64,000 nt of DNA from Raphanus sativus. Taxonomy: Eukaryota; Streptophyta; Magnoliopsida; Brassicales; Brassicaceae. The stretch spans positions 37,175,288 to 37,239,287 of the forward strand of contig NC_079519.1 of the NCBI RefSeq assembly GCF_000801105.2. Reading direction: 5' to 3'. Below the pieces are notes generated by a model that searched no databases, was not told where the DNA came from, and saw only the letters and a program-made list of their open reading frames with translations. Within the stretch, counting starts at the first letter, position 1. Each line of letters begins with the position of its first letter. Positions 46,507-59,164 of the stretch are shown piece by piece. Made by a program: the position numbers and the translations under genes.

Positions 46507-47980
46507 CCTGTGATGAGAAGCTCACGCTGCTCCTTAAATAATGTAGGGAGTTCTGTCTCGATAGGTTGCTTTTCAGGTTTGAGATGTAGAGTATGGAGCC
46601 GATTTTTGAACAGCAGTCAGTGGGGTTCTGGTAAGGTGTGTTGTCCTAGTTACTGCTTGTATGGTTCAGAGATTCGTGGTTAAGGATGGTTGCTGAGAAT
46701 AGGAGAGTTCCCACACTTTCAAAACCTTTCTCCCTGTTCTTGATACTTGGCCTGTTTCGAGGACAAACAAGGATCTAAGTCTGGGGGAATTGATATATGG
46801 TGTTTTATACATCATTGTATATATGTTTCTAATTGGTTTCAAGTCTTTATCGAGTCTTTCTAGTCCTTTTCGAGTCATTACAGGTCTGGAGTTGCACTGG
46901 ATGGGAGATGGACCTGCTGGAACAAAAGAAGCAGAAAACAGTGCAGTTTGGTGATTTTCACGCAGAACAGTCTGATGACTGCTCCCGATCAAGCGGAACA
47001 AGCAGACGGAGTGATCCCGCGGTTGTTCCCGACGAATAAGGAAAATACAACATCTCGGGATTTGCCCTAATTATCCTCTTTTTCTCTCTGGCCGCCTGTG
47101 GCCTTTGATATATCATATTTTCTGTTTTCTCTTTATCATTCTACGCTATTCTAGACACAAGAAACCATTGGAGACTTTTAGATTATTGGATTTTGCTTAT
47201 TGTAAAGGGAGAAGGCTCCATCTCTCTCTCCATAGAGAAGATTATCCTGAACCCTCTCTTTGTTTCTGTTATATTTATGCAGTATTATTCTTCTATGAAC
47301 TCTGTGTTTTCTCTGTTCATGGCTGAGTAGTCGGCTTGCTTGTCTAGGGTTCTAGGGTGTTGATTTCGTGAGCTAAACATAGATAAGTGAATCACTCGAT
47401 TGTCTTCATTCATAACCATTCTTACTGCTTGCATTAAACTGGCCGCTTAATGTTAGATCATAGGTTTAATCTGATCATCAAAAGTGCTTAGGTTGCTAGA
47501 TCTGTTTTGAATGAGCATTGCATCCCTAATCAGCGAAAGTAGATATTAGGGTGTTCTGTGAACCTATCGGACTTGATCTCTATTGCTTGTTGTCGCTTCT
47601 CACCTCAACGACAGTTAGACGGTGAGATCGATCAGCATAGGGAGCAGTATCACGATAGTGGACTGTTCTACTTGAGTGATCCGAGTTCTAGACTGTTCTA
47701 TTTAGCACTTGAATAATTGTTTGGCTCACAAGTATTGACACCCGATGAAGTAACCCTAGGCTGGCTTCTCTTTAATCTGAATTCACATTTACTTTATTTT
47801 ATTTGCTGCTTGTTACAAAACTCAAAACCCCCATATTGTTTTAGCTTAATATTGATCCTATAGAAATAAAGTGTAAGAGTTGGTCTCTGTGGATTCGATC
47901 CTAAAGTGCTACATCGACATACCATTCGATTGTGGTAGTGTGCACATTAGGTTAATTGGTGTGCGTGAACACGAATATCA
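46507..47980 (+). mobile_element. Truncated second copy of the non-autonomous LTR family
   Basis: After the gap come about 280 bp of interior, a polypurine tract (CTAAGTCTGGGGGAAT at 46775-46790), and a 3' LTR at 46791-47980 starting TGATATATGGTG and ending AATATCA. The interior matches, in reverse complement, the part of the 37-41 kb element next to its own polypurine tract, so this copy lies in the opposite orientation. Its LTR is clearly diverged from the other two, especially over the last 100 bp. The 5' part is in the gap or deleted. Confidence 0.85.
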
Positions 47981-48499
47981 TCTAAACATATACGCACACT
48001 TGTTCTAGCTTTGAAAGAGTAGATACATATGTGATCAGTTAACCAATCAAACTGAGTTTCTATTATTTTAAAAGGTTTCTTCGTAATCTCCGATGATATC
48101 CCCCTTCTGATACAAAATGACTACTGTTGATATTTTGTTTTTAACGCTGATTCTAAATATCTAGATTCAATCTCTTAAACTGCAACCTCACCCACATAAA
48201 TTCATTGGATACTTTTGATCTTAAAATTTCTCATTAAGTACTTAAAAATAACACAAGTCTTACATGCATTTGAATTATAGTTTCAAATAGATCAAAACTT
48301 GTAAAATTTAAACCCTCGTAAAAAAGACATACAATTCCATGCACCACAACACACGAGAGTGATTAACAACAGGTTAATTGACGCTCAATGCTTTGAATAT
48401 GTATTACATCATATAATCATATACAAACACAGAACAAGCCACACATAATACATAGTATATAACTATACAATGTATGTGAATACGGGGTGGGGAGGAGGA
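47981..48499. other. Intergenic AT-rich
   Basis: 3' flank of the FLZ6-like gene. No gene or repeat is recognised. Confidence 0.55.
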
Positions 48500-49288
48500 T
48501 TACACGGCGGCTGCAGCTCTCCCTCGGCCGGGTTTGGCTCTGGCTGGCACCGCAGATTCTTTCGCCGGCCTAACTTTCTCTTTCCCCTCGTCATGTGTCA
48601 TTTGCTGTTCTCTGCACTCTGAGCTACAAAAGGCCGTATCTCCCCTGCCATTTTAATAACAAAATAATTATCACTAATTATATAATATTCAAATTATAAA
48701 ACACCAAATTAGATAAACATAAATCAGCCAAATTAGGGAAGCCTAATATCTTCTGGAGCTAATCATTGCACTTTTTGTTAGGGTTTGATTCCAAAAATCA
48801 GACAGTACTCTTAAAACGGTTAAAACAGTAAAAATAAAATTTACTTTCACTTTCACGAATATCTCTATGATCAAGATTCAAGAGCCTAAATACAATTATA
48901 TGTAAGTTACAAAAAAAAAAGATTCAAGAGTCTATTGATTTTTTTAATGTTTTGGTTCATATTCATACCTGTACATATAGATGTCACGGCCAGGAACAAG
49001 TAAGCGTTCACATAAGGAGCAAGATCTCAAGAAATGTCCAGCGTCGGAAAACTCGCCTGAGTGTCTCCTCAGGTTACCTCTCGGTGGGACCATAGCTAAG
49101 AACCGTGGATCGACGGCTGCTGACACGTTTTGACCACTTGAACCGGACGGTCCGACCACAGTATTTTGGCTTGGACTCTGCTGAGTTGATGGTACCTCTG
49201 ATTCGCTGGGAAGGTTCAGATCAAACTTTATCTCGGATAAACTCGTTGTTCTGTTGATCGGTGGTCGTTGTCTCTTTCCAAGCAACAT
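48500..49288 (-). CDS. FLZ6: FCS-like zinc finger protein (FLZ6, At1g78020-like)
   Basis: Two exons, 49288-48969 and 48644-48500, join in phase to give a 154-aa protein that starts [20 protein letters not shown] and ends RGRAAAAV. The FLZ domain (DUF581) spans the junction: [18 protein letters not shown], then [15 protein letters not shown]. It has CX2C and FCSxxC zinc ligands. FLZ proteins bind the SnRK1 kinase complex and act as adaptors in energy signalling; FLZ6 is reported to be starvation-responsive. The in-frame ATG farther upstream (49402) adds a hydrophobic leader not typical of the family, so I chose 49288. The next host gene on the right matches At1g78010, which supports FLZ6. Confidence 0.9.
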
Positions 49289-49529
49289 CGTGTCAGTGTG
49301 TGTTAGGTTCTGGTTCGGGCTCTGAACAGAGAGCGAGGGAAGAGAGAAAGAGAGGAGGGAGTGAGGAAAGGAGAAGAGATGGAGTAGATAAAGAAGAACC
49401 ATAAGCTGAGGATTTAATCTGAGCCGTTGATTGTTTCTGATCTGATTATGTTCGCTTCAAGATAATGCCACGTCAGAATTCTGTAATTAATATTATTTTA
49501 AGACGAGAACATTTTGCATGTGACAAATA

Positions 49530-49758
49530 CTCCCTCCGTTTCAAATTATATATCGTTCTAGAGCAAAATTTTTGTTTTAAAATAAGTGTCGTTTTCGGTT
49601 TTCAATGCAAAATTTATTGAAAATATTCTCTATTCTATTTTTATATTGGTTGATGTGTATTGGTAATAGTATTTTTATTTTGGAAATATGTAAAATTAAA
49701 TGTTTTCTTAATCTGTGTGCAAAGACTTAGAACGACATATAATATGAAACGGAGGGAG
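49530..49758. mobile_element. Stowaway-type MITE
   Basis: It starts CTCCCTCCGTTTCAAATTAT and ends ATATGAAACGGAGGGAG as inverted repeats, with TA on both sides (49528-49529 and 49759-49760). It is 229 bp, AT-rich and non-coding. These are the classic Tc1/mariner MITE ends of plants. It lies about 240 bp upstream of the FLZ6 start. Confidence 0.92.
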
Positions 49759-49815
49759 TACTATTTTGTGTAATGCGGTAAAGATTCTATACAAAAGTAC
49801 AAAATATAAGAGTTA

Positions 49816-50803
49816 CTAGATCTTGACCCGCCCGATTGATCGAGTTTTTGCTTTAACTTGTAAAAATATCATCAACTTATACTAATTTGAAAAGTATTGG
49901 ATTTTATAAACTATGCTACACGTTTTTTACTATCATATGATTATTATTATATTTAATGTATTTGTAACATGAAAAATACTAATACCTTAGTATATATATA
50001 TATTGTATTGTTTGTTTGATATTGTAACCATAATATAGAAAATTTTAATTTTAAACTAATATTAGCATATCTATCGTATTAATGGATAACAAATCTTATT
50101 TGAGAAAAATATATTTTTACCTATGTATTATATATAGACTATAAATATCAATAATTACAATGGTCTAATAAATGATCTAGTTATCAAAATAGATGATAGT
50201 AGCAAATTAATTAATATGACTCAATTCTATAGTAATAATTTAATCTTTTATAGTTTATTTGATATTGTAACCATAATGTAGAAAAATATTTTTAAAATTA
50301 ATAATGACGTATCTATCGTATTAATAGACAATAAATCTTGTTTGAGAGAGATATATTTTTATCTATGTATTATATATAAACTATAAATATCAATAATTAT
50401 AATAAACAACCAATAATTATAATAAACAATCAATAATTACAATGGCTCAATAAATAATTTAACTATTAAAATGGTTCATAATAGCAAATATGGCTCAATT
50501 CTATAGTAACAATTTAATTCTATAAGTCCAAAATAAATGTTATATTTGTGTCTAAATAACATTTTTTTTTTAACTCTGCAATTCATATTGCCAAACAAAA
50601 CAAAAAAGTATTTATACTTTAACATTTTCTATACGGTGAAACGGGTAAAATTGCACATATCATTCGAAAAGGGCCCATTGAGCTAAATAACGAGCCCACT
50701 GAATTAACAATAATTAATTTTCCACATCAAAGATAGTTGTCCTCAAGCATTAATTGTCCATTCCATCCAGTCATTTTCTTCACTCGAAATATAGCCAAAA
50801 GAA
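49816..50803. other. AT-rich DNA starting at a Helitron-type end
   Basis: CTAGATCTTGACCCGCCCG at 49816-49834 is, on the minus strand, a GC-rich arm followed by CTAG like Helitron 3' ends. Downstream is degraded AT-rich sequence with two related blocks (about 50020-50170 and 50260-50400, sharing ATCTATCGTATTAAT and TCAATAATTA). No gene is seen. Confidence 0.45.
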
Positions 50804-53438
50804 TCATATATATAATGCCACACTTTTCTCTCCATCTAAGGTGTCCACATCAGCAGTTTTTTAAAGTATGTGGGTCCCACTTTCATTTTCGATATTGGTT
50901 TGGGTCTTAAGAGATATGATTTTGGTTTATGTTCCATAAAAAGCCCAAGTCGTGTATAAGACCATTCGGCCAATATTTAGTCATATGGCCATTTTTAAAA
51001 AAGATCCGACGTTTTTATGTGGCAATCGACTAAAGCTCTGACGTTTTGTGGTTTAGACGAGGAAAGTTTGCCGTTTTGTATTCATTAAACAAGTTTTATG
51101 ATTAGGTTTTCAGAGTTCTTCTTCTTCGACCCTCACAATCCCTGCTTCTTTTCCTAAGCCTGTAAAAAGATGAGTCTCTATCAACTCTTTACCTCCCATC
51201 TTTTCATATCTATCAATTCTTTTAACTGTGTTCAACGTATACCTCTTAAAGTTTACAATAAATATTTTTTTCATTAAATACAATTACAATCTTAAACTCT
51301 CCATCTCCCTTCGGATACAATGAAACGGAAAATTTACTTCAACCTCTATAAATTGGGAGAGGGTTGATAGCAGGATGGATCTTCACAGGCGCTATCAGCT
51401 TATTTTCTATCTTCAATTGGAGATGGAGCTGCTCATCCTCCACGAACAGGTATGATTCATTTTCTCTGAAATTTCCTTCCTACAAAGCCCAAAGAGATCT
51501 ATCGAGTTGCTGATCTGCGTGTAACCATTTGATAAATTGCATCCCGAATGATCCCAAAACAATCAGCGCCTACCTCAAAACACAACACTAGGTATCATAT
51601 TTTTTTTCTCTCATCTCCTTTTTAGCCAATAACAAAATAACTAGCAAAGACACTAATCTATGAACTAACTTTCACAGATGATGAGTAAACCGGCGCGGCA
51701 GCGCCCAGGAGACCTCCGCAATGTGATGTAGATGATCGGAGGACACTGAAGAAGAAGAAGAAGCCTGCAAAAATGTCAGAGGATGCTAAAGCATTGAGCA
51801 TGATTTGACAAATGTTCAAGTACTGCTTCATTAGTGTTTCTCCTGCCACTCATGAGTTTTGTATTGTTTTAATCTCAGTACTGATCTTTATGCTGGACGT
51901 TACTATGATGACCGAGACATGGAAGCGGGATTTGACGATATCATGAAGGAAGAGAGTCGAAGGTAACAACAATATTTTGATCATGAGTTTCTTTCATTTG
52001 TTTCTTCTTATATATATTGCTCAACGGTATGTGTTGGACTTGCTCAATGCAGTGCGAGAATCGCCAAGGGAGGAAGATGAAATGGAAGCAAAGCTGATCG
52101 CAGAAGAACAAGAGCGAGAGTGACAGAGAAAGTTGCAGAAGCTGAGGCGTTAAAAAAAAGTTAGAAGAAACCTTTTGATCTTTGTCTTCTTTTTATATAT
52201 ATGACTTAGAGTTTAATCTTTAGTGCTTCTCTCACTCAAATCTCTTTGACCGCTTGAGGCACAAGAGATTTTTAACTTTCTTTTTTCAAATTAAGAATCT
52301 TTTGTTCTTGAAACTCTACAATTAGGTTATAGATTGGTTGAGTCACTTGAGGAATCTGTTGATGACCTTCCAAAGTTGGTGAAAGCTTGATTCTTTTTCT
52401 TTGTATAAAACCAGAGAATGATAAAAGAGTAAAAGAATATATCTTTATTAACGTGGGAGTTACTTTAGTTTTACTTTCCTACAAGTCCCAGTAACATGAC
52501 TTTTGTGATTCTTTTATCATATTTTCCTCTTAAAGATCTTTGTTTGAGGTTAAGAAGAAATTGTCTTCCTCTTGCAACAGAGTTGTCGAGATGTTATTCT
52601 CCTACTTCTTCGACTCCTCTTGAGGAGAGCTAGAGACTATTCGAAGCTAGCTTAGAAATCGTGGAACCATCCTTTCTTTCTCATGTTTGGTATTATCATT
52701 CTTTTCCACAATCTAAAGATAGTTGAAAGTTTATGCTATGGTATAATTGTCTCTTTCAGTTCAATACATTAGAAAACTTGACTCTTTTGGTTTAGTTTAG
52801 GTTGGAGATTCAAACAGATTCTTATAGCTTTTCTGGATCATTTATATACTCCAGTTTGATTTTTGTTTTCCAGGTTACTGGTGATTTGCAGATATATAAT
52901 TATAAGGTATGTTATAATTCACATGGGATACATATATGCGTAAATGTATGTTTTTGTAACGTAATTAAGTATTTATTATTTATATTTTAATGGACGATAA
53001 CGGGAAAGATAAAAAATGTTTATGGAAGGGAATGTGTCACCCATGAAATGCTGGTAGAAAGCTATCGAACTTTTTTTAGTCTGTTTGGGTATTAAAACTT
53101 AGCAAAACACGTGGTTGGAGAAGAAGTAGAAACTATATAAGATTAGAATAGTTTGCTTAAAGAATCACTCAATCACAATCATCTAAAACCGAATTATGGT
53201 CCATTAGTCTCTACGTGATCTGCATATGGACTAATTACGTAAGGAGAGTCGTATAAATTGCAATGGACTAGAGTTCTTTTCATAAGTTGTCCCGTTTAAG
53301 AAACATATCAACGTAATGGTTGTGACAAGCAACACAAATTAATGGTTTAGAAACATATCAACGTATTCATTTGAGACTTTTTATATAGAAAAACAATAAT
53401 GTCAATGACTCCGCGCTTGCGCGGGGCTACGCCCCTAG
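50804..53438 (+). mobile_element. Helitron-like element carrying an SPT2 gene fragment
   Basis: The 3' end is hairpin CCGCGCTTGCGCGG (53411-53424) followed by CTAG at 53435-53438 and a T, as in Helitrons. The proposed 5' end is TCATATATATAATGCC at 50804, preceded by A, so the insertion would be A^T; GTGGGTCCCAC near 50870 is common close to such 5' ends. There is no Rep/helicase. The 3' end is well supported; the 5' end is inference. Confidence 0.6.
51375..52160 (+). pseudogene. SPT2 chromatin-protein fragment inside the Helitron-like element
   Basis: Exon-like pieces: MDLHRRYQLIFYLQLEMELL (51377-), DDRRTLKKKKKPAKMSEDAK with a stop soon after (ALSMI*QMFK, about 51735-51822), DLYAGRYYDDRDMEAGFDDI (51883-, then MKEESRR), and EEDEMEAKLIAEEQERE (about 52065-). 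The MSEDEKAL...MFxY and YDDRDMEAxFDDIMKEE motifs are the C-terminal SPT2 domain, which binds histone H3-H4. Stops and frame breaks make it non-functional. Introns appear retained, so it was taken at DNA level. Confidence 0.7.
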
Positions 53439-55681
53439 TCAATAATAATTACAAAAAAAAAACTCATTTCAAATTCGAAGCAATAACAAACACATCGTAG
53501 TAGAAAATAATTCTGGAAGTAAATGAAAACTGAAAGGGAAATGTTGTTATTTGGTTCCTCACGTCTCGGCTATTAAAAATGGACCACCTTCTTGACAAAT
53601 GACAATGTTTAATTTAGTTTGGCCTTTGCAGATTTATAGAGCCTCCTCTCGTTTCTCCACTTCACAATGTTCATATGCCTCATATTTCTCACCAAACTTC
53701 AGCGTTTACCATACATTTATTTGTAGACGATTTAATGCCCAAACAAAACATGTTGAGCATATTTTGCATGGGGAAGATAGATACTCCTCAAAACTCAAAG
53801 CCCCTACTCTCCTTTTAAAAAATACTTTGTGATCGAAAATCACACCAGAAACTCGTTCTGACTGGTGCATTGTCACCTCTTTTTACAGAAAACTAGAGAT
53901 AAAACAGAGCGGCACATTGTACCAAAATGGTCGGTCTCCAAGTTTTTTTTGCTAATATCTCGAAATTGTAAGCCTCGAAGATTAAAATGATAATTTAGAA
54001 AATGAGATCAGCATGAGTTTATTTTATTTATGCTTAGGTCACGGTGAAAAGGTTTGGGATGAGGTTTACTTCAAAATGTATGTATAAGTCACCGAGAATA
54101 TATAGTAGCCAGGCCGGCCTGTTTCATTTTGTAAAATATTCGTAACTTTTTTAATCTTGTTCTTAACCTTTTAAATCTAAGATGATAATATAATTGTGTT
54201 CCCTTAGGGACATCCGATAAAATTGCAATGACACAAAGTGAATTAACATGGTCCATGCGGGAAGGTGACACACAATAGTTTAAATTTCTTTAGTAAAAGA
54301 AAATCAATCAAAAAGGTAAAAGATATAGAAACACAACTGAAGCACAAATACATATAGAAAATATCAATATATCCATTCTACCCGAAGATATAGTTTAATA
54401 AACACAACTGAAGCGCAAATAACTGAAGCACAACTGAAAAGATCAATCTCAAACTCAAGTACCAAACAAAAGAGTATGGCCTCGACTTCAAAGTTTCCAC
54501 AAACAATAAATTTTTGTACAATAAGAACATACAAGAACTCTATATAGCTCGTATTTACAAAATTGTTATACTATCACAATAAAAGACACGTAATCGTCGG
54601 AAATGTTTATATATCACAGAAGCCAAAATATACCATGAAACTTAAATTAGTATTCAGAATATATGAAAACCCCATGTATCTTTGCTAGCTAATTAAGGAG
54701 TATTACTGAAATTAAGAAGATTCGAATTATAAAATCTCTTGACAAAACAAAAACCATTACAAGTTTATTTATGTGACACTACAGACGACATTGAATTTAA
54801 AATTAAACTAATACTATATGTTTTGCTTCAATAAGTCTAAACAGTTCAGATATATTTCATTTGAACGCAAATGCAACACACAAAAACGTTAACATTTATT
54901 TGAAGTACTTTGACATCAATTGAACAACTCAAAATGGAAAATCACGGATTTATTTGGAGATGTGATACCAAGCATATGAGTATGACTTTTTGATTTTTAA
55001 AATTTATGCGACATTCAAATTAATATTATTTTGTTAAATGATGATGGTAAATGAAAGTGAAGGGGAAGCTGGAGCTGACGTGGACATTTGGTGGTAATAT
55101 AGAGGTTTTGGTATGAATATGATTGAGAGGACAAGTGGATACAAGTGAGTCAAAAAAGTGAAGAGACGTTAATTTTTATTTTATTTATTTCTTTGGTTGC
55201 TGATTCGTTCGGACAACGAAAAGGGTTATTATTACACAGTAACCAAATACAAGTGGTCCCCCAATTCCAAATATCGATCCCAGTAATTGAAAGTGGGCCA
55301 TATTCTCTTTCACTAGTGGGCTTCAACATCTGGCCCACACCTTTCATTATTTTTTGTTTGGTCGGGTTGGTTACTTTTCATTATTCGCTTTCATTATTAT
55401 TTTTTGACGTTGTTTATCAATTAACAATGAATAATGATAATCATTCACAAGCAACAAAATCAATCAGGAGTGGGGACATTTAGTTACTACATTAAATCCC
55501 ACACGCATTTACTTCTTTTCATTTAAAATAAAAATCTGAAGTTGACTTCAATAATTGTATGTCAGTGATATAAAATATTTTAAAAACCCAATAAAACAAA
55601 TTTTATATATTTGTTTTCTATGAAGATGCAGAGCTGTAGACACTGAGTAACGTAACATAGGTTGAAGTAGAAATGATTTTA
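53439..55681. other. Intergenic AT-rich, no gene seen
   Basis: Low-complexity DNA downstream of the MnmE-like gene. ACTGAAGC(A/G)CAAATA is repeated near 54340, 54412 and 54430. Short ORFs have no recognisable domain. Confidence 0.5.
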
Positions 55682-58600
55682 TTATTTACCAATACAAAAC
55701 TTGGCGAAGATGGAAGATAAGACCTCTTCAGAGACATCTTGGCCACTGATCTGAGCAAGCGCCAAAGCAGCTTCTCTAAGCTCAATAGTCCAGAAATCAA
55801 TCGGAATCTCATCTTTGATTGCTTCTCTCAGCCTCTCTAACGCCTCTTTCGTCCGCACCAGTTGCTCGCATTGTCTCTGATACACAAAAAGAAAGGGGTA
55901 AATGCAACATTTCAAAAGTTAAACGGATAAAAACAAAACAATAACATATTAGAAATGAGAAAGACCTGATTCACTGTCCATTGATGTCCTCCACTAGGGA
56001 CACGATCAAGACCAAGAATCTCCAATATTGCTTCTTCAAGCTCTTCAATTCCTTGACCAGTAACAGCAGATGTAAATACAGATCTATGGAAAGCTTCTTC
56101 CTTCTTATCTTCTAGTTGTTCAGGAGTAGCACAGTCGATTTTGTTCATCACCAGAATCATAGGCTGTTTCATTTCACCAAAGATCACAACATAAGAACAG
56201 TAGTAATAAGTAATAACTAATAAGAAGAAGTGAATATCAAATAACTACCTTGTCAGATTGTATCTTACGTAGAAGCTCAGTGTCTTCTTCAGTCCAGCCT
56301 TCAACAGCATTCACCGCCATGATTATTACATCAGCAAGTTTAGCAGCTGTCTCTGACCTCTCAACTCCTGCAGTTTTTTCATCACACTATCTATCTCAAG
56401 ATCTGAGCTTTAGCAATTAATCCTTGAATAATACTTATAATAACTTACTCCCTCGTTTCAAAATGGTTCATACTTTAGAAAGAAAAAAAAATTGTTTCAA
56501 AGAAATACATTTTTACATTTTCAAAATGTGTTTTACTGAGTAACATAGGTAAATTGTAAATTTCAGAAAAAAAAAATAGTGTTTATTGAATTTGGTTGAC
56601 TTAAAATTGTGGAAAATATTTAATTAGAAAAGATAATGCATTATGATAAAAAAAAACCACTCCCTCTGTTTGAGAGAGAGTGTCAATTTAGTTATATTTT
56701 TTCTGTTTCAAAAAAGTATCATTATATATTTCCAATGTAAACTTTTCATATTAAATCTATTTTACCCTTTTAAATAACCAATAGGTTTTTATTTAAATAG
56801 TTTTTACTTAGTTAATCATACATTATTGGTATATTTTACATTTTTTTAATCTGCTTGAAATATGTAAAGGAGATGTTTTCTTAATGTGTGAAAATTCTGA
56901 AACATACATTTTTTTTTGAAAAAGAGAGAGAGAGAGAGTACCTATCTTTTCAACAATGTCATTGGTTTCTCTGATACCAGCAGTATCAAGAAGAGTGACA
57001 GGCACGCCACGGAGTGTAACACTAGCTTCCACCACGTCACGAGTGGTTCCAGCAACTTCTGTAACAATGGCTCTCTCACTCTGCACGCTAAATTTAAATC
57101 ACCACCAGTTGAAAATCTAATGCAATTCCATTTGAATAATAAAACTCTGTTAAAAAGATAAATAAAAACGATCATTATGTTTCCATACTTTGCTCCAAGC
57201 ATTTAAAAGACTTGATTTCCCAACGTTAGGACGCCCAATAATAGCTACCTGTAAGCACTTAAAAAGCTTCAAGCATGAACAAGAAGAAGCTTGTGTTTCT
57301 GTGTGTTTAACCTGCAACCCGGTTTGAAGAAGCTTGTCATAGTTTGCTGTATCTAACGCACTCTCTACGTCTTGAGACATTTTGTTTATTCTGCTGATAA
57401 CAAAGTCTACATCCAGTGGTGGCATCTCGTCCTCGAAATCCAAACGAGCTTCGATTTCAGTGAGGAGCTCAACGCATTGCGATCTTAATGATTTGACCAA
57501 AGACGAAAACCCTCCCTAATAACAACACTTGTAGTTAGTTTATATATAACAATTGATTAAATAATATTATTTGATCAGATCACAAAGGAGAGCAGAGAAT
57601 GTTATATGCCTGAATCCCTTCCAAAGCAGCATCTGCAGCAGCAGAAGACTTAGCTGAGATAAGTTTCTCAACGTTCTCAGCTTGCGTAAGGTCCAAACGT
57701 CCATTTAGAAACGCACGTAGTGTAAACTCTCCTGTTCAAAAATAAAAAGGATTCAGAATCTATAGCCAAAAAAAAAAAACTCAACATAAGAAGAAATATA
57801 GTTTCCTGACCTGGTTCAGCTAACCTTGCTCCAGCGTCAACACAGGCCCTCAAAACACGGCGCAGACAAACCTCGCTACCGTGACACTGGAGCTCAATCA
57901 CATCTTCCCTTGTGTATGACCGAGGAGCCAACATAGGCACTGCTAAAACCTTAATTAAGCAGCAGTCACACTCCAATCATTAAACACACATACTCCCAGT
58001 GTTATAACATTTAAGAAAAAACCGTTTAGGTGTTTAAAAATCAGTCTAGTCTGCCTAATCAATAATCACCCTATAAAGAGCATATTTTAAAATATCGGTT
58101 AAAGCGTTCAAAAAAATCAGTATAGTGATCCACCTAATCAAAAATCATAAGGGCATAGTTACCGACTAACGACATATTCTATAATCCATCTATCTAACAC
58201 ACACACACACACACACTTATCCACTAGTAGAAATGCCATACAAAGTCTGAAGCTTTCTATTATTAGCGTCAATGGAATTAAAAAATTTGAAAACTTTCGA
58301 TGTGTAGTACCTCGTCAACAACATTGCCTTTTGAATCAACAACAAGTCCATACTCCACGAAATGACTCCTCGGCTGCCACAGATCAATACTCTCCTTCCT
58401 CCTCCTCCCTCCTCTTATTAGCAGGATGAAAGACTCGTCCAGCGACTTCCACAGCCTTATCTCCCGACAACCGCACGATTCCGACAGCTCCAGGTGGACC
58501 ACCGATCGGCGTCACTATCGCCGCGATTGTACTCGAGCTCTGGAACTGATGATTATCGAACGCGTCGTCTTCAGCTACCTTGCTGCGGCTCTGAAGACCC

Positions 58601-58910
58601 AACACACGCTCGTCTCTTTTGTAAACGAAAGAGCCCTTCTCTGAAACAAATGGGGAAAAAGAGAGAAACCCGTTTAGCAAAATTAGGGTTTTGAAAATCG
58701 AACTTTGAGAAACCGTTTCAGTGGCTTTAAACCTGACGACGCAGCTGGGGGTTTAAGAAGAGGGGTTTTAGCAGAGGAGGAGGAGGAGAATAAGAGAAAG
58801 GTTAGATTTTTAGAGGTGGGTTTGGTTGTTCTGTTGCCTCTGGTTATGATCGGAGCGGCGTGACGGAGGAGGTGAGCTCCGACGGAGCGGAAGGAGAAGA
58901 GAAGCTCCAT
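55682..58910 (-). CDS. tRNA-modification GTPase MnmE/TrmE, organellar (At1g78010-like)
   Basis: Multi-exon minus-strand gene from [20 protein letters not shown] to TAA at 55684-55682. The Arg/Ser-rich N-terminus looks like an organelle transit peptide. The TrmE N-domain starts at [20 protein letters not shown] and continues [15 protein letters not shown]. The G domain has [12 protein letters not shown] (P-loop), [17 protein letters not shown] and NKID. The protein ends FCIGK, the invariant C-x-G-K tail with the catalytic cysteine. MnmE with MnmG modifies wobble uridine U34 of tRNAs, here presumably in mitochondria and/or plastids. The frame is intact as far as I could follow. One large intron (about 56390-56940) holds MITE-like sequence. 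The ATG at 58946 in the same frame adds 12 residues; 58910 fits the family better. Confidence 0.9.
56448..56890. mobile_element. MITE-like remnants in a TrmE intron
   Basis: CTCCCTCGTTTCAAAATGG near 56451 and CTCCCTCTGTTTGAGAGAG near 56661 are diverged Stowaway-type ends, with AT-rich interior. The matching opposite ends are poor, so boundaries are approximate. Confidence 0.45.
58198..58217. repeat. (AC)n microsatellite
   Basis: About nine AC units in the long first intron of the TrmE-like gene. Confidence 0.8.
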
Positions 58911-59164
58911 TGACGGCGGAGTTACGGATAACGACGGAGGCGGCAACAGATACTATGAGAGTGAGAGATTACAAAAAGAAAAAGGACAAAACGCAGCGTT
59001 TTGTAGATATGTGGGTTTCGTGGATTTATTTGGTTTGGTTGGGCTTTTCTCCAATAAAGCCCAGTGTGTATTGTTTCCAAATTCTAACTGTGCAACTTGA
59101 AGACGGGCTGGGCTGCCTTTTCCTAAAATATGAGAAGACGGGCTGGGTATTTTAATCCTAGGCT

